Below, one piece after another: positions 9,401 through 17,023 of a DNA stretch of 64,000 bases (position 1 is its first letter; every line of letters begins with the position of its first letter). The notes under the pieces are model-generated. The model saw nothing but the letters and a program-made list of their open reading frames with translations, did not search any database and was not told where the DNA came from. The position numbers were made by a program, and so were the translations under genes. This DNA is from Barnesiella sp. (GTDB lineage Bacteria > Bacteroidota > Bacteroidia > Bacteroidales > Muribaculaceae): the NCBI GenBank assembly GCA_014801075.1, contig JAAVEW010000014.1:23298-87297 (forward strand), written 5' to 3'.

Positions 9401-10201
9401 TTCGCCATGACCGTGCCCGACGACTATTACCTCAACCTCTCGTCCAACCTCCGCTCCACCGGTCTGGCCTACGAGGTGACTCCCCTGCGCGACGGCACCT
9501 ATGAGCGCACTCAGTCCTACGCCGTGGCCACCGACAAGATGTATGACAACGTCATGAATCGCTTCCGCTGGGGCGGTCTCGACTCCGGCAAGGATATATA
9601 CCTCGACGAGACAGTGCGCCGCATGGTCACCACCCACCGCTCCGCCCTCATCGACCTCGCCAACGCCCTCTATGAGGAGGGTCTCGTTGCCGAATATTCG
9701 GCAGCCGACTCCGTAGCCTCCGCCGCCCTGCCCTATGACAGCATGACCGACGAGCAGCTCAATGCATTCAGCACCGACCGCTACCGCAAGGCCGTCGAAG
9801 TGCTCGACCTCATGCAGGAGAAACTGCCCGCGTCGCTGTCGCCCTACTCTGTGCAGGTGGGCCAGCAGGTAGGTCAGCTCTACGTGCTCCTCGGCGAAGG
9901 TCTCGGCGACGAAGCCATAGTCGACAAGGGCCTCAACGTGCTCCTCAGCGAAATCGAGCACTACGCGCCCCACGTGCCCTACCTCTTCTCGCTCCTTGAG
10001 AGAAAATCCAACCCCAAGGCCACGGTCTACGACCTCGAGGTGACCAACGTCGACTCCTACGTGCCCTATTACCTCTACCAGCTCATCAAGTGCTACGGCG
10101 AGAACGGCGGCAATTCCGACGCCCTCGTCAAGGCTCTCAACCGCGTAGCCGGTCCTGACTTCGACACCAAGTTTGAACGCGTGCTTCAGGGGCTCATCTG
10201 A
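6473..10201 (+). CDS. DUF2723 (TMEM260-like) polytopic membrane protein
   Basis: A large (1242 residues) inner-membrane protein of the DUF2723 family, which resembles GT-C glycosyltransferases and the eukaryotic O-mannosyltransferase TMEM260. By family it may glycosylate exported proteins, but that is inference. The signature SFWDCPEF (about 52-59) and GHPPGNP (about 70-76) lie in the first periplasmic loop. About ten or more membrane spans fill residues 30-430, and more occur near 665-780. A soluble C-terminal half follows, with the conserved NGDNDTFPLWYA (about 811). It is the first gene of a tight group: 50 nt separate it from the deacetylase, which overlaps queG. Codon use is very rich in C-ending codons, like its neighbours. 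Confidence 0.88.
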   Translation: MGIANTAPATGVNTERPLYGYRTYNIINNAAGWICFLIAAVTYMLTLEPTASFWDCPEFISQGAKLEVGHPPGNPIFILAARFFINFAGGNVSHYAIAVNAMSGLLSAATILLLFWTITHLVRRLMVGRSQQALTLSQLLTVMGAGVCGALVYTWSDTFWFSAVEGEVYAFSSFCTALVFWLILKWDNRADEPHADRYLILVAYVIGVSIGVHLLNLLTIPALGLIIYYRKADSMSKSPAIVKTATWLMWAVAAGIAVITVVLLATGYYAPALLALCVCSMCWFYRGSLMFKYSILTLMLSFVVVALILYGLVPGFIEIAQYFELFCVNKLGMSYNIGVLLYAVILLGVLAWCVSALYRQKSRRQIQWSFLLSVVLSGIPFIGSSALVPVVLIGALAGYLFLARRLSVRFLTLTALSILVIFIGYTSYTLLLVRASAQPPMNQNAPDNVFTLSSYLNREQYGDTPIFYGPAFTSSPEYTIIYDETGNPMQELRSTNDKSQYAKVVKTDSLQPDQYVETEPRLKPRYVPNMVFPRLYSQNPGHPQGYLSWIGETMESLPKEKVTVYYDEDGEVFSIPGNDLREEVAVPTFEQNLRYFFDYQLNYMYWRYFLWNFSGRQNDLQGQGEMNRGNWITGIPFFDNPRLGDQSLLPPDQGSANKGHNVFYMLPLLMGLLGIAAQLVRGKEGICQFWVVFIFFFMTGIAIVLYLNQPPMQVRERDYAYAGSFYAFSIWVGMGVYGLWLLVRWLFGKKRNAKGARLAGAAVACVAAVLVPLQMVSQTWDDHDRSGRYTTRDFGMNYLASLDENAIIFTNGDNDTFPLWYAQEVEGYRTDVRVVNLSYLTTDWYANHQKLPSYNAPAIDFQAQPEDYAYDRMQSVYVFDNADGQYLDVFSALNDLYVNPAAEINGIRALGYPRMYIPVDIDEAVKAGVISADEAAAADDYISVDWSKKRMASLGDLLSLDMIAHGAADGWKRPAYFAMTVPDDYYLNLSSNLRSTGLAYEVTPLRDGTYERTQSYAVATDKMYDNVMNRFRWGGLDSGKDIYLDETVRRMVTTHRSALIDLANALYEEGLVAEYSAADSVASAALPYDSMTDEQLNAFSTDRYRKAVEVLDLMQEKLPASLSPYSVQVGQQVGQLYVLLGEGLGDEAIVDKGLNVLLSEIEHYAPHVPYLFSLLERKSNPKATVYDLEVTNVDSYVPYYLYQLIKCYGENGGNSDALVKALNRVAGPDFDTKFERVLQGLI

Positions 10202-10251
10202 GCCCCCGGAGCCACGGCGCTCTACACTCCACGATATACCCCGCACAGCCC

Positions 10252-10869
10252 ATGTGGATCGAACAGCCCCCGCTACTCTACCGCCTCCTCTTCCCCGAAG
10301 CGATATGGCGCCTAAAACGCCGCAAACGCAAGGTGGCCTACATCACCTTTGACGACGGCCCCATACCCGAAGTGACCCCCTGGGTGCTCGACACCCTCGA
10401 CCGCTACGGCGTCAAGGCCACATTCTTCTTCGTGGGCGACAACGTGCGCCGCTATCCCGAGCTATGCGCCGAGGTCAAACGCCGCGGCCACAGCTTCGGC
10501 AACCACACCATGCACCATCTGCAGGGCATCAAGACTCCCCGCTTCCGCTACATGCGCGACATCACCGAGGCCGACACCCTCATCGACTCCCCCCTCTTCC
10601 GTCCGCCCCACGGACTGCTCCGCTGGGCCCAGGCCAAGGCCATACGCAAGCACTATAATATAGTAATGTATGACCTCGTCACCCGCGACTACAGCCGCAA
10701 AATGACCCCCGACCGGGTGTTTGCCAACGTGCGCCGCTACGCCCGCAACGGCTCCATCATCGTGTTTCACGACTCCCTCAAGGCCGAGCGCAACATGAAG
10801 GAAGTGCTGCCCCGCGCCATCGAGTGGCTACTCAATGAAGGCTATGAACTCCACCCAATCCCCATGTGA
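10252..10869 (+). CDS. Polysaccharide deacetylase family protein (NodB domain)
   Basis: A 205-residue carbohydrate esterase family 4-type protein that should remove N-acetyl or related acyl groups from a polysaccharide or peptidoglycan-like sugar; the substrate is unknown. The five NodB motifs are visible: TFDDGP (about 30-35, metal and catalytic Asp), GNHTMHH (83-89, metal-binding His pair), RPPHG (about 118), YDLVTRDY (about 140) and FHDS (about 172, catalytic His). There is no signal peptide; the N-terminus is short and basic (RLKRRKRK near residue 19). Its 3' end overlaps the start of queG by 35 nt, so the two are translationally coupled. Confidence 0.87.
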   Translation: MWIEQPPLLYRLLFPEAIWRLKRRKRKVAYITFDDGPIPEVTPWVLDTLDRYGVKATFFFVGDNVRRYPELCAEVKRRGHSFGNHTMHHLQGIKTPRFRYMRDITEADTLIDSPLFRPPHGLLRWAQAKAIRKHYNIVMYDLVTRDYSRKMTPDRVFANVRRYARNGSIIVFHDSLKAERNMKEVLPRAIEWLLNEGYELHPIPM

Positions 10870-11974
10870 CGCCATCCGCGACATGCTCGCCGCACAGGGC
10901 GCCGTTGCCTCAGGCATAGCCGAGGCAGCCCCCATCCCCGACGCCGACTTCGCCCCCTTCGAAGCGTGGCTCGCCGACGGTTGCCACGCCTCCATGACCT
11001 ACATGGAGAACTACCGCGACCTGCGCCGCGACCCCCGCACCCTCCTGCCCGGCGCCCGCTCGCTCATCGTAGCCGCCTTCTCCTACTACCACGCCGACCA
11101 TACCGAGGGCAACCTCGAGCGCATCGCCGCCTACGCCCACGGCGACGACTACCACGAAGTGCTCCGCGCACGCCTCGACAACGTAGCCCGCGCCATCAGG
11201 GAAACTTGGGGCGCCGAAACCCGCGTGTGCGTCGACACCGCCCCTCTGCCCGAACGCTACTGGGCCGTGCGCGCCGGCATAGGCTTCATAGGCCGCAACG
11301 GCATGCTCATCACCCCCGCAGCAGGCAGCTACATATTCATAGCCACCATAATCACCACCCTCCCCCTACCCCCCTCCGCACCCTCCACAGCCACCTGCCT
11401 CTCCTGCAACCGCTGCCTCCAAGCCTGCCCCACCCAAGCCATAACCTACCCCCAAAATAAAACCCAAAGCGAAAGCCAAGCCCCGCAGAAAGCCCAAAGC
11501 CAAGCCCTCCAAGGAGAAAGCCAAAGCCAAAGCCAAGCCCCAAAGCTCCAAGAAGAGCACCGTGCCGACGCCCAACGGGCGGAGGTCCCCCCGTCCCAAG
11601 CCGCCCAAGCCCAAAGCCAAAGCCAAGCAGCCCACCCCCAAGAAGCCGCCCCCGCCCGGCCAATACCAAGAATCGACGCCAGCCGCTGCCTCTCCTGCCT
11701 CACCATAGAGCACCGCGGCGACTTCCCCCCCGGTACCGACCTCCACGGCCGCCTCTACGGCTGCGACCTCTGCCAGCGCGTATGCCCCCACAACCGCAAC
11801 CTACCCGACACCACCATCAGCGAGTTCCACCCCCGCCCCGCCCTGCGCACCCTCACCCCCGCAGCCATAGCCGCCCTCACCCCCGCCGACTTCTCCACCA
11901 TCTTCCGCCACTCCGCAATAAAACGCACCAAACTCCAAGGCCTCCAACGCAACCTCCAAGCAATCCACGATTAG
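10835..11974 (+). CDS. queG: Epoxyqueuosine reductase QueG with a Q/S-rich insertion
   Basis: A cobalamin- and iron-sulfur-dependent cytosolic enzyme for the last step of tRNA queuosine synthesis. Cluster-binding cysteines are seen in CLSCNRCLQACP (residues 188-199) and in CLSC (285-288) plus GCDLCQRVCPHN (309-320). CVDTAPLPERYWA and AGIGFIGRNGML are typical QueG blocks. The C-terminal HEAT-repeat domain of longer QueGs is absent, as in many Bacteroidota. Oddly, about 70 residues rich in Gln, Ser and Ala (about 205-276) separate the two cluster motifs where the family usually has about ten. The DNA there is a run of CAAAGC/CAAGCC-type hexamers, so it probably arose by slippage. An ATG at 10844 is an equally good start. 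Confidence 0.9.
   Translation: MKAMNSTQSPCDAIRDMLAAQGAVASGIAEAAPIPDADFAPFEAWLADGCHASMTYMENYRDLRRDPRTLLPGARSLIVAAFSYYHADHTEGNLERIAAYAHGDDYHEVLRARLDNVARAIRETWGAETRVCVDTAPLPERYWAVRAGIGFIGRNGMLITPAAGSYIFIATIITTLPLPPSAPSTATCLSCNRCLQACPTQAITYPQNKTQSESQAPQKAQSQALQGESQSQSQAPKLQEEHRADAQRAEVPPSQAAQAQSQSQAAHPQEAAPARPIPRIDASRCLSCLTIEHRGDFPPGTDLHGRLYGCDLCQRVCPHNRNLPDTTISEFHPRPALRTLTPAAIAALTPADFSTIFRHSAIKRTKLQGLQRNLQAIHD
11446..11662 (+). repeat. In-frame hexamer-rich low-complexity tract inside queG
   Basis: AGCCAA/AAAGCC/CAAGCC units recur in several clusters (for example 11515-11550 and 11600-11635) and encode QSQSQAP-like peptides. The reading frame stays open, so the protein carries the expansion. 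Confidence 0.8.
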
Positions 11975-11981
11975 GCACCCC

Positions 11982-12077
11982 CGTGGTGGGGCCGTCCTCG
12001 GCCGCACAACCCACCACCTCCCTAACTACCCTATTGACCGTTGCCTCTGGGGTGCGGCCGAGGACGGCCCCACCACG
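11982..12077. repeat. Dispersed inverted-repeat element, copy 2
   Basis: Arms 11982-12007 and 12052-12077 are perfect 26-bp reverse complements with a 44-nt loop. The loop on the minus strand (CCAGAGGCAACGGTCAAT) is homologous to the plus-strand loop of copy 3. Confidence 0.92.
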
Positions 12078-12150
12078 ACGTCCCCGCTCTGTCTTTTTTT
12101 TACCAAAGAATCATTAAAATTTATTTTTTGCTAAAAAAAGTTGAAAAATA

Positions 12151-12182
12151 TTTGCAAATTGAAAATTTGCGCATTACCTTTG
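12151..12182 (+). promoter_or_regulatory. Promoter of the secreted protein gene at 12363
   Basis: TTTG (12151-12154), a 20-nt gap and TACCTTTG (12175-12182) are a close match to the Bacteroidota consensus. The leader would be about 175 nt. Confidence 0.7.
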
Positions 12183-12192
12183 CGACATGTTT

Positions 12193-12314
12193 CCAAGGTA
12201 TCCCAAAAAACGGGTGACATTCCTATTATTTGTTCGGCCTCAACCGACGCCGATTAAGGTACAATAGAAACTCACGCCAAGGTACATAACACTTAAATAC
12301 ACCAAGGTACATAA
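12193..12314 (+). repeat. Four AAGGTA repeats in the 5' leader
   Basis: CCAAGGTAT (12193), TTAAGGTACAATA (12254), CCAAGGTACATAAC (12277) and CCAAGGTACATAA (12302). The last two are 25 nt apart. The arrangement resembles the leader repeats before the FG-GAP gene at 1348, with a different motif. Confidence 0.7.
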
Positions 12315-12362
12315 AACGAAAAAATAATTAACATAATATTCACATTTCTAATCATTTAACAC

Positions 12363-13667
12363 ATGAAGAAATTCTACGCATTTTCTTTGATGGCACTCGC
12401 TGCCGCTACAGCAAGCGCTGTTGCTCCCGTTGCTACCGCGAAAAAATCAGCTGCCAATGCTGTTGATTTCGAAAAAGTAATCCGCACTGCTACTGAAGTG
12501 TCTACCCCCAACCGCGTTGCCGCTAAAGCTAACGCTTATGATGGCGAAACCTGGAAAGAACTCGGTCAAGGTAAATATAAGTCTTCGGTCGTAGCTGACA
12601 CCTACGGCGCTACTGACGATTTTGTTGACGTTACCGTTTACGAAGCAGAAGGCAAGAAAGGTCTTTACAAGGTAGTAGGCGTATGGTCCGATATGCTGGC
12701 CGACGGCACTCTCATTGTTGACGCTACCGATCCCGAATACGTACTCGTGCCTAACCAGAACACCGGTATTATCGATAATGTCGACGGTATCACCTACATC
12801 GCTTCTCTTTCATGGGTTGCTGCCGATGATTATGGTATCACCAAAGACATCTTCATTGAAAATTTCGGTGAGGCTAACGCCTACGAAACAGACGGTGTAA
12901 TCTACTTCCCCGTAGAGAGCCTCCAGCTCCAGTGGCCCGAAGCTCCTTCCGACAGCAAGTTTGGTACAGATCCCAACAAATGGTACATTGGCGAATCAGA
13001 CGGTTGCCTCGTTCTCCCCGGCGGTAACTATGTTGATCCCTGGTCAAAAACAGTTGAAGCAACTATGACAGAGACCATCATCAGCCCCATGTTCACTGCA
13101 ACTCAAGCTATCGCAGGTACTCCCTATACCGTAAATGTTAAGGTAAACAAAGAAGAGGGCCTCATTAAAGTAATCGATCCCCTTAAGCTCGCTTACAGCA
13201 CATTCGGTTTCCAGGGAACCAGCCCCGACATGGTAATCGAATTCGCTGATCCCGCCAACGCAGTTATCGGACTTACAAGCACAGGTATTAACGGTGGATC
13301 AGAAGATGGAGTATATTACTACGCAAGCTTGAGCAGCAACTTTGATGACCCCTCAGAATGCCCCGCAGAAAACAGAATTACCGTTACTGAAGAGGGTGAA
13401 AACACTACTGTTTCATTCCCCCTGCGTTCAATGCTTTTCGTCGCATCTACTTCCGGTAGTGCTTGGTACACCTGCACAAAAGCTCCCAGCTCAATCACCT
13501 TCAAGACTCCTTCCGATTCAAACGGTATTGAGGGTGTAGCTATCGACAACAACGACGCTCCCGTTGAATACTTCAACCTCCAGGGCGTACGCGTTGAGAA
13601 CCCCGCTGCCGGCCAGCTCCTCATCAAGCGTCAGGGTTCAGAAGTATCTAAAACTGTTATCCGCTAA
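12363..13667 (+). CDS. Secreted protein of unknown function with a sorting-type C-terminus
   Basis: A 434-residue protein I do not recognise. It has a signal peptide (about 1-20, ending ATASAVA), a Lys/Ala-rich linker, then an acidic, aromatic-rich region compatible with beta structure. The C-terminus (VEYFNLQGVRVENPAAGQLL, then KRQGSEVSKTVIR) is of the YFNLQGVRV type often found at the end of secreted Bacteroidales proteins and is probably a T9SS-type sorting signal. It has its own promoter and terminator, so it is monocistronic. Codon use is less C-biased than in neighbouring genes (many GCT, GTT, ACT), which may reflect high expression. Confidence 0.75.
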   Translation: MKKFYAFSLMALAAATASAVAPVATAKKSAANAVDFEKVIRTATEVSTPNRVAAKANAYDGETWKELGQGKYKSSVVADTYGATDDFVDVTVYEAEGKKGLYKVVGVWSDMLADGTLIVDATDPEYVLVPNQNTGIIDNVDGITYIASLSWVAADDYGITKDIFIENFGEANAYETDGVIYFPVESLQLQWPEAPSDSKFGTDPNKWYIGESDGCLVLPGGNYVDPWSKTVEATMTETIISPMFTATQAIAGTPYTVNVKVNKEEGLIKVIDPLKLAYSTFGFQGTSPDMVIEFADPANAVIGLTSTGINGGSEDGVYYYASLSSNFDDPSECPAENRITVTEEGENTTVSFPLRSMLFVASTSGSAWYTCTKAPSSITFKTPSDSNGIEGVAIDNNDAPVEYFNLQGVRVENPAAGQLLIKRQGSEVSKTVIR

Positions 13668-13713
13668 TCACCCCGCGCTAACACTTAGACAACAATAACA
13701 ATACATACAAAAG

Positions 13714-13747
13714 AAACGACACCCCCAAAGGGTGTCGTTTTTTTGTA
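13714..13747 (+). terminator. Intrinsic terminator
   Basis: AAACGACACCC (13714-13724) pairs with GGGTGTCGTTT (13730-13740), followed by a run of Ts. Confidence 0.9.
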
Positions 13748-13759
13748 TCGTGGTGCAAC

Positions 13760-13852
13760 GTGGTGGGGCCGTCCCCGGCCGCACCTCAGAGGCAATGCTC
13801 AATCGGGTCGCAAAGCAGCTTAGGGTCGTGCGGCCGAGGACGGCCCCACCAC
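13760..13852. repeat. Dispersed inverted-repeat element, copy 3
   Basis: Arms 13760-13784 and 13828-13852 match at 24 of 25 positions around a 43-nt loop containing CTCAGAGGCAATGCTCAAT. It lies between the terminator at 13714 and the end of ruvB. Confidence 0.92.
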
Positions 13853-13873
13853 AAGACCCCCGCCACAACAGGG

Positions 13874-14896
13874 CTACGAAAAGAGGCCGTCGAGGTCGGC
13901 GTTGAGGGCGTGGCCGAGGTGGGTGCAGGCGAGGTCGGTGACTTCGCGGCCGCGGGGGGTGCGCTTTATGAAGCCCTCCTTTATGAGATATGGCTCGTAG
14001 ACCTCCTCGATGGTGCCGGGGTCCTCGCCGAGGGCCGTGGCGATGGTGGAGAGTCCTACGGGTCCTCCTTTAAACTTGGTGATGATAGTGGTGAGTATCT
14101 TGTTGTCGACCTCGTCGAGGCCGTAGCGGTCGATGTTGAGCGCTTCGAGGCCGAAACGAGCTATCTCCAGGTCAATCAATCCGTTGCCTTTTACCATGGC
14201 GAAGTCGCGCACACGGCGCAGCAGCGCGTTGGCGATACGTGGCGTGCCGCGCGAACGCATGGCTATCTCGAGCGCGGCCTCCGAGGTGCAGCGCGTGCCG
14301 AGCAGACTGGCCGAACGCAGCACGATGGCGCGCAGTATCTCGTGGTCGTAGTATTCGAGGTGGCAGTTGATGCCGAAACGTGCACGCAGAGGCGACGTCA
14401 GCAAGCCGGAGCGCGTGGTGGCGCCCACGAGCGTGAAGGGTGACAGCGTGAGCTGCACGGAGCGCGCGCCGGGCCCTTTGTCAATCATGATGTCGATACG
14501 GAAATCCTCCATCGCCGAGTAGAGGTACTCCTCCACCACGGGACTGAGACGGTGAATCTCGTCGATGAATAGCACGTCGTTCTCCTCAAGCGAGGTCAGA
14601 ATGCCCGCGAGGTCACCCGGCTTGTCGAGCACGGGGCCGGAGGTGACCTTGAAACCCACGCCGAGCTCGTTGGCTATGATGGCAGAGAGCGTGGTTTTGC
14701 CAAGGCCGGGAGGGCCGTGGAGCAGCAGGTGGTCGAGGGCCTCGCCGCGCATGCGCGCAGCGGCCACGAACACCCGCAGGTTTTCCACAATCTTGTCCTG
14801 ACCGGAGAAGTCGCCGAACCGTTGCGGACGCAGGGCGCGCTCGAAGTCGCCGTCGCGTTCGCCCGACTGGCTGCGTATATCAAACGTATCAGCCAC
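13874..14896 (-). CDS. ruvB: Holliday junction branch migration helicase RuvB
   Basis: A 340-residue AAA+ motor that drives branch migration with RuvA during recombinational repair. Walker [10 protein letters not shown] (61-69), Walker B VLFIDEIH (107-114), sensor region GATTRSGLL and the C-terminal winged helix ([12 protein letters not shown] and [12 protein letters not shown]) are all present, and the length is normal. The start is a GTG at 14896, two bases after the stop of the upstream guanylyltransferase gene, so the pair forms an operon. ruvA and ruvC are not in the window. Confidence 0.97.
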   Translation of the reverse strand: MADTFDIRSQSGERDGDFERALRPQRFGDFSGQDKIVENLRVFVAAARMRGEALDHLLLHGPPGLGKTTLSAIIANELGVGFKVTSGPVLDKPGDLAGILTSLEENDVLFIDEIHRLSPVVEEYLYSAMEDFRIDIMIDKGPGARSVQLTLSPFTLVGATTRSGLLTSPLRARFGINCHLEYYDHEILRAIVLRSASLLGTRCTSEAALEIAMRSRGTPRIANALLRRVRDFAMVKGNGLIDLEIARFGLEALNIDRYGLDEVDNKILTTIITKFKGGPVGLSTIATALGEDPGTIEEVYEPYLIKEGFIKRTPRGREVTDLACTHLGHALNADLDGLFS

Positions 14897-14898
14897 TA

Positions 14899-15984
14899 TT
14901 ACAGATATTTATCACCAAATGCCATCTTGGCGTCGTTAACCATGTTTTTGATGCGCTGCTCCTCGGCTTTGGGGCATATGAGGAGCACGTCGCCGGCGTC
15001 GGCCACGATGTAATCCTTGAGACCGTCGACCACGATGAGTTTGCCGGGATTGTCAACGGCAAAGATATTGCCGGTGGCGTTGTAGGCGAGCACCGAGCAG
15101 CGCTGCGTCACGTTGGCGTCGCGGTTTTTGGGCGAGTTGTCGTAGAGCGCGCTCCATGCGCCGAGGTCGCTCCAGCCGAAGCTTACGGTCTCGACGTAGA
15201 CGTTGGATGCCTTTTCCATGACGGCGAAGTCGATGGAGATACCCATGCAGCCGGGGAAATTGCGGGCTATCCACTCCTGCTCCTGCGGGGTGTTGAACAC
15301 CTCGGCGCCCTCGTCGAAGAGGTTGGCGATGTCGGGGGCGTGGGCGAGCATGGCAGCCTTGATGGCGCGTGCGCTCCAGAGGAATATACCTGAGTTCCAG
15401 AAAAATTCGCCCGTTTCGAGGAACACTTTCGCGAGTTCGAGGTTGGGCTTTTCGGTGAATGTCTTTACTTTGAGTATGTCGCCGTCGACGTGCTCGCCCA
15501 CCTGTATGTAGCCGTAGCCGGTTTCGGGGCGCGTGGGAGTGATACCGAGCGTAAGGAGCGCGTCGTTGCTCTCCACGAAGTTGAAACCTGCCTCGATGGC
15601 GGCCTCAAACTCGCGTTCGCGGGTGATGAGATGGTCGCTCGGCGTCACTATCATCGAGGCCTCGGGGTCGATGGCCGCGATGTGCCAGGCGGCCCAGGCG
15701 ACGCAGGGCGCGGTGTTGCGGCGCGCCGGCTCCAGAAGGATGTGCTCGTCGCGTATTTCGGGCAGCTGCTCCTTGACGAGGTCGGCATACTGCGCATTGG
15801 TCACTATGATGATATTCTCCGGCAGCACGAAGGGGAGCACGCGGTCGTAGCTCATCTGCAGCAGGGTGCGGCCCGTGCCGAGGAAGTCGATAAACTGCTT
15901 GGGGCGGTCAGTGCGGCTGTAGGGCCAGAAGCGGCTGCCTATGCCGCCGCACATGATTACGCAATATCTGTGTCGGTCAATCAT
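14899..15984 (-). CDS. manC: Mannose-1-phosphate guanylyltransferase
   Basis: A 361-residue nucleotidyltransferase that makes GDP-mannose from mannose-1-phosphate and GTP, feeding mannosylation and GDP-fucose synthesis. The N-terminal [14 protein letters not shown] (11-24) and PKQF are the nucleotide-binding signature. PSDHLI and GYGYIQVG are further family blocks. The C-terminal phosphomannose isomerase cupin of bifunctional ManC/AlgA is absent, so this is the monofunctional form. It lies directly upstream of ruvB in the same operon and is divergent from the sirtuin gene. It may supply the mannosyl donor that a DUF2723-type enzyme would need, but that link is inference. Confidence 0.93.
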   Translation of the reverse strand: MIDRHRYCVIMCGGIGSRFWPYSRTDRPKQFIDFLGTGRTLLQMSYDRVLPFVLPENIIIVTNAQYADLVKEQLPEIRDEHILLEPARRNTAPCVAWAAWHIAAIDPEASMIVTPSDHLITREREFEAAIEAGFNFVESNDALLTLGITPTRPETGYGYIQVGEHVDGDILKVKTFTEKPNLELAKVFLETGEFFWNSGIFLWSARAIKAAMLAHAPDIANLFDEGAEVFNTPQEQEWIARNFPGCMGISIDFAVMEKASNVYVETVSFGWSDLGAWSALYDNSPKNRDANVTQRCSVLAYNATGNIFAVDNPGKLIVVDGLKDYIVADAGDVLLICPKAEEQRIKNMVNDAKMAFGDKYL

Positions 15985-16059
15985 ATCGTTTGTTTTGTTA
16001 TTGTAGTATGAATCTTAGCGCGATATTTATCCACGCGCAACACAAAGATAAGATTTATA

Positions 16060-16091
16060 TTTGAAAAAAGCCATAAAAAAAACTATATTTG
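16060..16091 (+). promoter_or_regulatory. Promoter of the sirtuin gene
   Basis: TTTG (16060-16063), a 20-nt gap and TATATTTG (16084-16091). A minus-strand TATCTTTG (16050-16043) in the same region may serve the divergent manC-ruvB operon, but it lacks a clear -33 box. Confidence 0.65.
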
Positions 16092-16154
16092 CGATTAACG
16101 CCGTTAACAAATATCGGGAAACGGGGTTAGTGCTGATCCTGAAAAAAAAGAATT

Positions 16155-16844
16155 ATGAAGAAGAAACTTGTAATATCGACCGGCGCGGGCATCAGCGCCG
16201 AGAGCGGCATATCGACATTCCGCGATGCCGACGGATTGTGGGAAAACTATAACGTGATGGAGGTGTGCTCGACCGAAGGGTTCGCGCGCAATCCCGAACT
16301 GGTGCATAATTTCTACAACGACCGCCGCGCGCAGCTCGCCACCGTTGAGCCCAACGACGCCCACCGCGGCCTCGTGGAGCTCGAAAAGGATTTCGACGTG
16401 TACATTATCACCCAGAATGTCGACGACCTGCATGAGCGCGCCGGAAGCACCAATACGCTGCATCTGCACGGCGAACTGATGACGCTGCGCGCCATCGACG
16501 ACGAGTCGATGGTGTATCGCCTCAAGGATGCCTCGTTCCGCTCCACGCCCGATACTGTTATCGACGGCCACCGCGTGCGCCCCAACATAGTGTTCTTCGG
16601 GGAAGCCGTGCCTATGATAGAGCCGGCGGCGCAACTCGCCTCGGAGGCCGACATATTCGTGGTGATAGGCACCACGCTGCAGGTCTACCCCGCCGCGGCG
16701 CTGATACGCTACGTGCGCCCCGGCATCCCGGTATTCTACATCGACCCCAACCCCGCAGCCGTCCCCGCCAACGTAACGGTAATCCCCATGAAAGCAACCG
16801 CCGGCGTAGCGCGCCTCACCCAACTCCTTGAAAAATACAAGTAA
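16155..16844 (+). CDS. SIR2-family NAD-dependent deacylase lacking the zinc cysteines
   Basis: A 229-residue sirtuin that should remove acyl groups from protein lysines using NAD. GAGISAESGISTFR (10-23) is the NAD-binding loop, TQNVDDLHERAG (86-97) is conserved, and His105 in LHGEL is the catalytic base. Tyr54 and Arg57 (FYNDRR) match the YxxR pair that selects negatively charged acyl groups (succinyl, malonyl) in class III sirtuins. The four zinc-binding cysteines expected between about 112 and 145 are all missing; the only Cys is residue 38. It has its own promoter and no obvious operon partner. Confidence 0.9.
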   Translation: MKKKLVISTGAGISAESGISTFRDADGLWENYNVMEVCSTEGFARNPELVHNFYNDRRAQLATVEPNDAHRGLVELEKDFDVYIITQNVDDLHERAGSTNTLHLHGELMTLRAIDDESMVYRLKDASFRSTPDTVIDGHRVRPNIVFFGEAVPMIEPAAQLASEADIFVVIGTTLQVYPAAALIRYVRPGIPVFYIDPNPAAVPANVTVIPMKATAGVARLTQLLEKYK

Positions 16845-16898
16845 CTGCACGATGGATGAACTATAATCCGAAAAAACAGCCACGCCTCAAAAATCCAT

Positions 16899-16985
16899 TT
16901 ATTTCTTTGGATTTTTTCAAAAACGCCCCAATTATTTGTTTGGATTTTTTCATTTTAAGCCATTTTATTTGTTTGGAAAATTTTA
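16899..16985 (+). repeat. Three direct repeats with exact 33-bp period upstream of a promoter
   Basis: TTATTT(C/G)TTTGGA starts at 16899, 16932 and 16965. The first two copies continue TTTTTTCA. The third copy provides the -33 element of the promoter. Thirty-three bp is about three helical turns, so bound proteins would lie on one DNA face. Confidence 0.88.
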
Positions 16986-16999
16986 TTTAGCTACCTTTA
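16968..16999 (+). promoter_or_regulatory. Promoter of the short antitoxin-like gene
   Basis: TTTG (16968-16971), a 20-nt gap and TACCTTTA (16992-16999). The -33 box is inside the third 33-bp repeat. Confidence 0.6.
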
Positions 17000-17023
17000 C
17001 ATCCTAATATTAAACAATTTAGC

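Larger units (their letters stand above)
11975..12362. other. 388-bp intergenic region after queG
   Basis: No gene seen. It holds copy 2 of the dispersed inverted-repeat element (11982-12077), an AT-rich stretch, a promoter (12151-12182) and a leader of about 170 nt with repeated AAGGTA motifs (12193-12314). Confidence 0.75.

Noticed and set aside
9095-10246. 383-codon open frame antisense to the DUF2723 gene
   Set aside because: Composition is that of a reversed GC-rich gene, with no signal peptide or motif.
11352-11791. Gly/Leu-rich proteins on the minus strand across the queG insertion
   Set aside because: They are the hexamer repeat read on the other strand; the plus frame holds conserved QueG residues on both sides.
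16899-16985. CRISPR array
   Set aside because: Only three copies, spacer parts are short and AT-rich, and no cas gene is present. The same holds for the 22 to 28-nt repeats elsewhere.
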